This document shows positions 57,225-64,000 of a stretch of DNA of 64,000 bases, piece by piece. This DNA comes from CAWEDP01 sp963807925 (GTDB lineage Bacteria > Acidobacteriota > Vicinamibacteria > Vicinamibacterales > CAVVIG01): NCBI GenBank assembly GCA_963807925.1, contig CAWEDP010000003.1:310001-374000 (forward strand), read 5' to 3'. The notes beneath the pieces were generated by a model that was not told the origin of the DNA, searched no databases, and worked only from the letters and a program-made list of their open reading frames with translations. Made by a program: the position numbers and the translations under genes. Positions within the stretch are counted from its first letter, which is position 1; each line of letters opens with the position of its first letter.

Positions 57225-58088
57225 ATGCTCCGAGATCGTCTGGTCGCCCGTCTGGCTCAGATGGGCGAGGCACCCGATCACCAGCGACTCGTGGCCGAGG
57301 TCCTCGGCATCCGCAACGCACCGCCGGAGCTCGCCCGTCGCCTCATCGCGCAGGCGCTGGTGCTCGAGTCGCGGGAGGACGCGTGGCGCGCCGCCGGCGA
57401 GCGCGTCTTGGCGGCCGCACCGGACCTGCCGGCGGTCTACATGCTCAAGGACGAAGCCGGCGCCGTGGTGTACGTCGGGAAGGCCGTCCGGTTGCGGCGG
57501 CGGCTCCGCGCGCATTTCGCGCGGCGCCGGTGGACCGGTCTCAAGGCCGGCATGGCGCGGATCGCCGGCGCCAGGTGGCGGCTCGTGGGCTCCGAGCTCG
57601 AGGCGCTCGTCCGGGAAGCGGAGCTGATTCGCGACCTGCAGCCCTCAGCGAACGTGCAGGTCGGCGTGCCCGCACTCGCCACCCGCGGCATCCCGCGCGC
57701 GCTCGTCCGCGACCTCATCGTTGTCGTGCCGTCGGTGCAGGAGGGCTGCGCAGAGCTCGTCGCGGCGCGGCCCGACGGCGCGTGGATGATCCTGCGGACG
57801 CGGCGCAACGGCGCGGACCTCGTCGCGCACACCAGCCGGCTCATGCGCTTCTTCCATTCGCCGCTGTCGCGCGCGGGGCGCGGTCGGACCTCAGGCGGGG
57901 AGATGGTCGACGCCGCGCCGATCGTGTTTTCGTGGCTGGCGGGCCGCGGATCGCACGCGACGCGGCTGGATCCGCTCGATGCGCCGACGCGGCCCGATCT
58001 TGCCGGGCGCCTGGCAGCGCTGCTCGCCGACGATCAGCTGTTCACCGAGCGGCTCGATCAGCGGTGGACGCGCGCGTCAGTTCGGTGA
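57225..58088 (+). CDS. GIY-YIG nuclease domain protein, UvrC/Cho-like
   Basis: 287 aa. Residues about 75-165 are the GIY-YIG fold: AVYMLKDEAGAVVYVGKAVRLRRRLRAHF, with the Tyr pair and the catalytic Arg in the following helix, and the Glu in GSELEALVREAELIRDLQP. The N-terminal 70 residues are helical and the C-terminal 120 are not recognised; UvrC's UVR and RNase H-like domains are absent. Resembles Cho/ExoU-type accessory nucleases for DNA repair. Start ATG 57225 follows TACCAT. Confidence 0.8.
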   Translation: MLRDRLVARLAQMGEAPDHQRLVAEVLGIRNAPPELARRLIAQALVLESREDAWRAAGERVLAAAPDLPAVYMLKDEAGAVVYVGKAVRLRRRLRAHFARRRWTGLKAGMARIAGARWRLVGSELEALVREAELIRDLQPSANVQVGVPALATRGIPRALVRDLIVVVPSVQEGCAELVAARPDGAWMILRTRRNGADLVAHTSRLMRFFHSPLSRAGRGRTSGGEMVDAAPIVFSWLAGRGSHATRLDPLDAPTRPDLAGRLAALLADDQLFTERLDQRWTRASVR

Positions 58089-58459
58089 AGGCACCGGCCA
58101 CGCGTGGTGACCGAGCGGCGCGGTTGAATCCGAGGAGCAGTGGCTCGGAACGGTACGGCCGGTGTCCGGTTCACGACACCACGTTCATTCACGCCGCGTC
58201 CGTCTCGAGAAGCGTCCCGCGCTCAATTCCAGCAGCAGAAGGACCAAGGCCACCACGAATCCGGTGTCGACCAGTCGATACCACAAAGGAACACGCCTCC
58301 GGCCCGGAGGCCTACCAAAAGCATGCCGTCGCCCGCATCGGGGTCAGGCGTAGAGGCCCAACAGGACCTGTGGTACGATGCCCGGGCGAACGCGTTCGAC
58401 CAGACGCCTGGACATGAAGACGATCCGCTCCGACAACCTCCTGTAGAATCGCAAGTTAC

Positions 58460-58536
58460 GCGCCCTTAGCTCAGTTGGATAGAGCGTCTGGCTACGAACC
58501 AGGAGGTCGCAGGTTCGAGTCCTGCAGGGCGCACCA
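58460..58536 (+). tRNA. tRNA-Arg (anticodon ACG)
   Basis: 77 nt with encoded CCA. Acceptor arm GCGCCCT (58460-58466) pairs with AGGGCGC (58526-58532), followed by A and CCA. D arm GCTC/GAGC, anticodon loop CTACGAA between CTGG and CCAG stems with anticodon ACG, and T arm GCAGG/CCTGC with loop TTCGAGT. It reads CGN codons. The 371-base stretch 58089-58459 before it has no gene I can support; the sequence around 58300-58420 is weakly coding-like on the minus strand only. Confidence 0.96.
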
Positions 58537-58581
58537 TAGCAAGGCGAGTCAGTTGCGATGGTAACCGACTGATCGCGACTC

Positions 58582-59436
58582 GTGGCCATTGACGCGCGCT
58601 CGGTTCTCTTCGTCACGCTCGATTCGTGCCGCTACGACACGTTCGCCGAAGCCGACGTGCCGGCGATGCGGCGTGTCGGGCCGCTCCACAAGGCGCAGGC
58701 GCCGTCGCACTTCACCTTCGGGTCGCATGCGGCGATGTTTGCGGGATTCACCCCGGGCGTGGCCGCCGCCCGGGCGCCGCTGATCAACCCGAAATTCGGG
58801 AAGATTTTCAAGCTCACCGGCCCGGCGTTCCCGGGCAAAGGCGGCGAAGGCTATGCGCTCGAGGGGCGAACCGTCATCGAGGGCTTCAAACGCCTGAACT
58901 ACCTCACCATCGGATCGGGGGGCGTCGCCTGGTTCGATCCGACGGCGCCCGCCTCCCAGGCGTTGATCGCCGACTTCGACGAGTTCTACTACGCGGGCAA
59001 CTCGTATTCGCTGCGGCGGCAGCTGGCCTGGATCGATCGACGGCTGCCGGGGCGGGACCGGTCGCCGATCTTCCTGTTCCTCAACATCGGCGAAACGCAC
59101 GTGCCGTATTACTGCGAGGGCGCGCCGTGGCCGTGCGACGACAACCCGTGCGTGCCATTTCAGACCGTCGATCGGTCGGTTGACTGCCGGGTCCGCCAGC
59201 GCGGCTGCCTCGAGTTCGTGGACGCCGCCCTCGCGCCGCTGCTGGAGCGGTTTTCGAGCGCCACGATCGTCCTCTGTGCGGATCACGGCGACTGCTGGGG
59301 TGAGGATGGGCTCTGGGAGCACGGCGTCAGCCACCCGATGACGCTGACAGTACCCTTGCTCATTCGACTGCGGGGTGTCGGGATCGGCGACCCATCGGCC
59401 GCGGCGATCGATGGCGGTGCGCCACAGCGAGTGTGA
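58582..59436 (+). CDS. Alkaline-phosphatase-superfamily (sulfatase-like) hydrolase
   Basis: 284 aa, short for the family. LFVTLDSCRYDTF is the metal-binding start, where sulfatases have DxxR and where the nucleophile region follows as PSHFTFGSHAAMF: a Ser or Thr rather than the Cys of true sulfatases is likely, pointing to a phosphatase or phosphotransferase-like enzyme. IGETHVPYY and the later TIVLCADHGDCWGED carry the metal-binding Asp-His. No signal peptide is seen. Start GTG 58582, 46 bases after the tRNA. It converges on the patatin gene, two bases between stops. Confidence 0.78.
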   Translation: MAIDARSVLFVTLDSCRYDTFAEADVPAMRRVGPLHKAQAPSHFTFGSHAAMFAGFTPGVAAARAPLINPKFGKIFKLTGPAFPGKGGEGYALEGRTVIEGFKRLNYLTIGSGGVAWFDPTAPASQALIADFDEFYYAGNSYSLRRQLAWIDRRLPGRDRSPIFLFLNIGETHVPYYCEGAPWPCDDNPCVPFQTVDRSVDCRVRQRGCLEFVDAALAPLLERFSSATIVLCADHGDCWGEDGLWEHGVSHPMTLTVPLLIRLRGVGIGDPSAAAIDGGAPQRV

Positions 59437-59438
59437 CC

Positions 59439-62400
59439 TCACGCCGACGGGCGGAGCCACCGATCGAAGCGACGGAGCATCGAGGCGAGCCACCAGCCGG
59501 CCCAGGCGAGGACGACGGCGGCGACGCCGAGCGAGGTTTGCGTCAGGCGCGCCCACGCGTCGGCCGACCGCGCCGGTATCGGCGACGGACAGACCGACGC
59601 GATCCACCGGCCGACCGTCGATGCTGAACAGACGGCGGACAGGGCCTCGGCGCGGCCGGCGGGCCCGAGGCTCCAGAGCGCGGCGCCGGCGAGCAGCAGC
59701 CATCCGCCCGCTATCGCTGGGAGCACCCACAGCGCGGCGAGCATCAGGGTCGCGATCGTCAATACGAGCGCCGGCGCTCCCCACCAGGGGCTCACCGCCA
59801 GCGCGGCCACCAGCAGCAGCCCGATTGTCGCGAGCGCGCCGCGCGGCGCGCGCAGGACCGCGAGCACCGTGCCTGCGCCGAGAATCGACCAGCCGAACGC
59901 CCCGAGCGTGCCGGGAAACGTGTCGATTGTCACGCTCAGGCCGATGAGCAGCAGGCCGACCGATGCCAGCGCCACGGTCACCGCCGATGCCGTCTTCGAC
60001 TCGCTCAGGAGATGGCTGACCATCAGATCGAACAGCCGAACCGGCAGCCGAAGCGATCCGAGCAGCATGTAGATCGGCCCGAACCCGGAGCTCTCGCTCG
60101 AGACCGCCGCCTGCGCGACGACGGCCGTCCGGCTCGCCGTCCGCGTGAAGAGGTCGGACCCGACTTGGTGCCCGACCTGCTCCTTTCCGAGCGGAAACCG
60201 CTGCCACAGCGCCGCGATCTCGGCGGGCGGCGCGTCGGACCGCCACGCGTTCACGAGTTGTGCGCCGGCGCCGACGAGCGACGCGCCCTCGGCCTGATCG
60301 GTCTTGACCGACGAGACGACGACCGGCATGTCCTCGTGCAGGATGCCGAGGTGCAGCCGGCGCACGATCGCATCGCCGGCCGCCGGGAGCGCGTCGGGGA
60401 CGCGCAGTGTCGGATCGTCGAGAAACGCGAGCTCCTTCCAGATCGCCTCCGGGCGCCAGTGGAGGTCGAGGTCGCGCCGCGCGCGGGTGCTCGGCGCGCC
60501 GTCCACGGCAATGCGGCGGATCGCGTCGTAGACGAACTGGCGCGCGCCCGGCGCGCCCGCGTAGAGGCGCCGCAGCCGATCGGGGTTGAGCAGGATCCGG
60601 ACGAGCCGCTCCGATCCGTCGAGACGCCCCTGCATCCAGTCGTTCGCGCGCCACGACGCCTTGTAGAAGGCCGAGAAGTGTCCGAGCTGCAGGCCCGACA
60701 GCTTCTCTTCGATGGGCAGGGCGCCGAGCGGACTCGTGCCGGTGCCGCTGATCTGCACGAGCTCCACCTGCACATCCTCTGTCAGGCGCCGCCGATCGCC
60801 GAGCGCGTACTGCACGACCTCCACCGCCACGAGCGCGTCGAGCACGCCGCGCACGGTCGGCCGATCCAGGTAGTCGATCATCGCAAGCAGGTTCAACGCG
60901 TCGGCGGAATCGACCGGTCGTTCCGGCGTGAGCGCGATCCCGAGGACGGCGGTGCGGTCGCGCGAGAGCTCGCGCCGAATGGCGTGCACCAGCCGCGCGG
61001 CGACGAGCGCCAGGGCGCCCTGCTCACGCCGTCGATCGGCCTCGACGACCTCGTCGGTCGCGGCAATCGGGGTCCGCCGCAGGTCCCGGATGCTGGCCCG
61101 CAGCCACTCCACCACGGCGCGCGCCTCGTCCTGGTTCGGGCTCGACTCGAAGATCTGCAGCAGCACCTCGCCGTGCCGGCCCCACGACGTCGTCTCGCGG
61201 CTGCGTTGGCGGCGCAGGCCGTCCACGAGCCTGAACGCGCGCTTCCAATACGGCGCCAGATACCCTGCCGGCGTCTCCCGCTCCAGGGGCGTGGGCTGAT
61301 CCGGATCCGCCCAGTCGCACTCGGGCTCGTGCCCGGCGGGCGGCGTGCCGGTCAATTCGGGAAACGGCCGCCGCTCGTTCTGCTCGCGCGCCACGAGCTC
61401 GCGCACGCGCTCGCCGCGGCGGAGGAGGTCGAAGATGACCGACGCGTAGAACTCGACGGGATACATGCCCCATGGCCATTCTTCGATCGGCGCTCCGGGA
61501 ACGGGCGGGGCATCGGGCGCATCGCCGGGCCGATCCGCGAACGGCGTTCCGGGCCACTGGTTCGGCACCCAGCCGGCGTACGCGGCGATCTCGCCGTACT
61601 GCCGGATGAACACCTCCTGCAGCCAGTGCCGCGCGCGCCGGCCCAGCCCGCGTCCGGTGCCCTGCTCGACCGACTCCACGATGTAGTCGACGACGCCCTC
61701 GAGACGCCGGCGGCGATAGATGTCGAAGAGCCCTGCGGGGGGCTCGGGCCGCGCGAGGTCCGGATAGAGCGCGTTCAACAGACGCATCACATCGACAATG
61801 TCCTGCCGCCCTCGCCCGACGCGGCGGTTGTGCTCGTTGATCTCGTCAATCTGTTCCTTGATCGTCTCGGCGAGCGGAATCCGGAAGAGGCTCGCGAGCG
61901 CCACGTCGCCGACCGCCGGCCGCGTCTTCTCGTCGTCCGCCCTGTCGCTGGCCGTGACGCCGGGATCGGGGACGATGTAGGCGAGCACGCGCCGCACCGG
62001 CCTTTCCTGCTCCATCTCGAAAATGCATCCGAGGGCCGCCTCGAACGGTTTGTTGTCGAGGAGGCCGCCGTCCATGAGGTACCGGCTCTCCTTGAAGTCC
62101 ACGACGGACTCGAAGTCGTCGCGCGGTCCGGCGCCGCCGCCGACCTGGCAGTACCGACGGCTCGAAGGCGATCGGGAACGACGCCGACGATCGCGCCGCG
62201 CGCGCCAGCCGGTGCGCGATATGGGGGGAGGCGAATTCGGCGGTGGAGAAATGAAACCGGACGCGATGCTCGGCCTCGGTGATCGTGGTGCCCAGGTCGT
62301 CGCTCATCACGCGGGGCTTGGCGTTCAAGAGCGTCGCCGGCAGAAGCAGCTCCAGCGGGAGGCCGAGGCTCGGGCCGCGGCCCCGCAGCGATGCGAACGC

Positions 62401-62772
62401 GCGCTCCAGCGCGGGGAGGAAATAGCCGTCGCCGTCGAGGAGCGACGAGGGCGAGCGGTCCGCCTGATCGCGGAGCAGGCTCAGAAAGGATCCTTTTTCG
62501 AGCCACAGCTCGCGCAGCTGCGCGAAGGGGGTGCCGAACTGAAGGGCGAGCGCCAGGGCGGCGCCGTTCACGCCGCCCGCGCTCGTGCCGCTGATCACGT
62601 CCACGCGCGCCGAGCTCCGCGTCAGCTCCAGGAGATGGCGATACACCGGGTGCGCCTCGGTGACGACGCGTGCGACCTCGTTGGTGACGCCGCCCATCCA
62701 CACCGCGAGGCTGACGCCGCCGTTCATGACGAGCGCGAGCCGCACCTCCTCGCCCCGGGCGGCGCCGCTCAT
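59439..62772 (-). pseudogene. Patatin-like phospholipase family protein with membrane C-terminus, single-base frameshift
   Basis: About 1,110 aa when corrected. The N-terminal frame from ATG 62772 has LALVMNGGVSLAVWMGGV (oxyanion loop) and the nucleophile VISGTSAGGVNGAAL (GTSAG), then leaves the family after FPIAFEPSVL. At about 62154 one extra base (GG in TCGGTAC on the coding strand) breaks the frame; dropping it restores PSYCQVGGGAGPRDDFES and FKESRYLMDGGLLDNKPF, which has the catalytic Asp (DGG). A DUF3376-like middle and about eight C-terminal membrane helices (residues 900-1100) follow. Lipid acyl hydrolase, membrane-anchored. The start overlaps the peptidase stop (ATGA). Confidence 0.82.
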
Positions 62773-63980
62773 CGCAGGATCTCTGACCTCTGAGGAACGC
62801 GGAGGAGCCGGACGAGGGCGTCACGATACACGCGAAACACGGGATCAATCGTCGCGATGTGGATCGACTCGTCCGCCGCGTGCGCCGATCGATGGGTGAC
62901 GCCGAACCCGCAGGTCGCCGAGACGCCGTGCAGCGCGAGGAAGTTGCCGATGTTGCTCGGCCCCGCCACGCTCGTGGGCACGCGCCGTCCGAGCACGCGT
63001 TGGGCGGCGTCGGCGAGGGCGTGGACGCTCGGGGCGCCGTCGGGAACGCGGTACGCGGGCCACCCGGGAACCCAGCGGATGGCGGGAAGCGGGCCATGCC
63101 CCGACGACTCCCGCACGAGTCGATCGACGAGATCGCGAGCCGCCGACCGGTCGAACGTCGGCGTGAGACGGATGTCGACGGAGAGCTCGCAGCGATCGGG
63201 CACCAGCGAGAAGCCCTCGCCGCCGCGGATGCCGGTCACCGTGAGCCTGGGCGGCAGCGGAAAGTCGGCTGTGTCCGGGGCGGGCGCGTCGAACGACACG
63301 TCTGCGAGCCGACCGACGAGGGACGCGGCGCGCGACACGGCGTTGACTCCCGGATCGCTGGAGCTGCCGGAATGCGCCGCGCGGCCGGGCACCGTGATCA
63401 CCGCCCGCTCGAAGCCGCGGCTGCCGGCCCGGATCTGATCGTTGCCTGGATAGCCGATGAACGCGCCCGCCACATCCCGCACGGTCCCGCGCTGCTCGAT
63501 GTAGCGCCGCACGCCGGTGAACGCGCCGTTGTGCTCGTCGGCGTCGAAGAGGAGCTCGAGCGAGCCGGAGGCTGCGCCGTTCGTGTCCTCCATCAGACGG
63601 GCGAGGGTGGCGGCCACATGACAGAAGATCGCGACGCCGGACTTGCTGTCGGCGCTGCCGCGTCCGTAGAGCCATCCGTCGCGAATCTCGGGAGACAGCG
63701 GCGGCGTCGTCCATGTCGATTCGTCGCCGAAGGGCGCGGTGTCGAGCGTCGCCGCCAGCAGGTACGCGGGGCCGTCCTGCCCGTCAGCGACGCGGGCGGT
63801 CACGCCGACAACCCGTCCCGTGTCGTCGTGCAGGCGCGTCGCCGCGACGCCGTGCGCGGTGAGCCAGTCGGACACCGTGCCGGCGATTCCATCGTAGTCA
63901 TCGACGCCGGCGCGGCTCGGAATCTCGATGAGCGTCCGCGTGAGCGCGAGAATGGATGCCGCCCGGTCCATGGGCGTCAT
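62769..63980 (-). CDS. M20 family peptidase-like protein, one metal ligand replaced
   Basis: 403 aa. Layout is ArgE/DapE/CPG2-like: catalytic domain 1-185 and 300-403, with the lid domain between. LYGRGSADSKSGVAIF has the bridging Asp; LLFDADEHNGAFTG has the general-base Glu; GRAAHSG the lid His, and THRSAHAADESIHI the last His. The first zinc ligand, His in the usual GHLDTVP, is Thr here (LAATLDTAPFGDE). The next residue set (DEH for DEE) also differs. It may use one metal or be inactive as a peptidase. Start ATG 63980; MDRAAS at 63971 is an alternative. The window ends 20 bases upstream. Confidence 0.8.
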   Translation of the reverse strand: MTPMDRAASILALTRTLIEIPSRAGVDDYDGIAGTVSDWLTAHGVAATRLHDDTGRVVGVTARVADGQDGPAYLLAATLDTAPFGDESTWTTPPLSPEIRDGWLYGRGSADSKSGVAIFCHVAATLARLMEDTNGAASGSLELLFDADEHNGAFTGVRRYIEQRGTVRDVAGAFIGYPGNDQIRAGSRGFERAVITVPGRAAHSGSSSDPGVNAVSRAASLVGRLADVSFDAPAPDTADFPLPPRLTVTGIRGGEGFSLVPDRCELSVDIRLTPTFDRSAARDLVDRLVRESSGHGPLPAIRWVPGWPAYRVPDGAPSVHALADAAQRVLGRRVPTSVAGPSNIGNFLALHGVSATCGFGVTHRSAHAADESIHIATIDPVFRVYRDALVRLLRVPQRSEILR

Positions 63981-64000
63981 GGTAGCCGAGTTCGCTGGCG

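Noticed and set aside
58089..58459. Possible short genes between the GIY-YIG gene and the tRNA
   Set aside because: Frames on both strands lack ribosome sites, conserved motifs or -10 spacing. One minus-strand stretch looks membrane-like but has no start.
58344..58616. Minus-strand frame containing RTRTCDLLVRSQ
   Set aside because: This is the complement of tRNA-Arg read as protein, a well-known annotation artefact.
1..64000. CRISPR arrays, rRNA genes, prophage or restriction-defence islands
   Set aside because: No regularly spaced repeats, rRNA sequence, phage structural genes or complete defence systems were seen. The only methyltransferase-like DNA modification gene is the truncated one in the IS1 element.

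Overview
The window is 64 kb of GC-rich, densely packed bacterial chromosome with many four-base stop/start overlaps, one tRNA gene, no rRNA and no CRISPR. A stand-alone MacB/FtsX-type permease of the ADOP kind, small zinc-ribbon proteins, an ergothioneine pair and this gene mix fit a soil or sediment Acidobacteriota (Vicinamibacteria-like). That placement is an inference from gene content, not a phylogeny.

Layout. 1-14.3 kb is a surface-polysaccharide region: partial SDF symporter, rfbD-like reductase, MFS protein, L-2-hydroxyglutarate oxidase-like protein, coiled-coil methyltransferase, DegT aminotransferase, gmd, UDP-sugar dehydrogenase, a WecA/CapD-half fusion, a YdcF protein, an O-antigen ligase and an orphan coiled-coil protein that shares motifs with the methyltransferase. 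14.3-15.3 kb holds thiS-thiG. 15354-17754 is an intact-looking IS1-family element with 15-bp inverted ends, a 10-bp target duplication and three non-transposase genes, inserted between divergent thiSG and egtBD. 17.8-23.1 kb carries egtB (frameshifted), egtD and the transhydrogenase operon pntAA-pntAB-pntB. 23.1-25.7 kb is a small accessory island: an atypical FkbM methyltransferase and a decayed IS4-family element whose 10-bp target duplication survives.

25.7-47.6 kb is mixed housekeeping: DinB-like and GlcG-like proteins, glucokinase, a BRCT-HTH-TPR protein, an RNA helicase, infA, a fused acyl-AMP ligase/ACP/acyltransferase, ClpP, a CCA-adding enzyme (frameshifted), a secreted c-type haem protein, an isocitrate dehydrogenase/acyltransferase/proline dehydrogenase operon, transketolase, and a Spy-like protein divergent from an OmpR-type regulator. 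47.8-64 kb has ftsH, a kinase remnant, a second FkbM methyltransferase, a dihydrodipicolinate-reductase-like protein, the ADOP permease, moeA-moaB, a GIY-YIG nuclease, tRNA-Arg(ACG), a sulfatase-like hydrolase, a frameshifted patatin-like protein and an M20-like peptidase lacking one metal-ligand His.

Two themes cross the window. First, many genes begin as leaderless transcripts would: a TANNNT-like -10 box lies exactly 6 nt (or 5-10 nt) before the start codon with no Shine-Dalgarno. At 43440-43459 a single palindromic -10 box sits 6 nt from both of two divergent start codons. Second, three otherwise well-conserved genes (egtB, cca, patatin) are each broken by one inserted or missing base, and the MFS gene has an in-frame TGA just after its best start. 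These could be sequencing errors or real decay.
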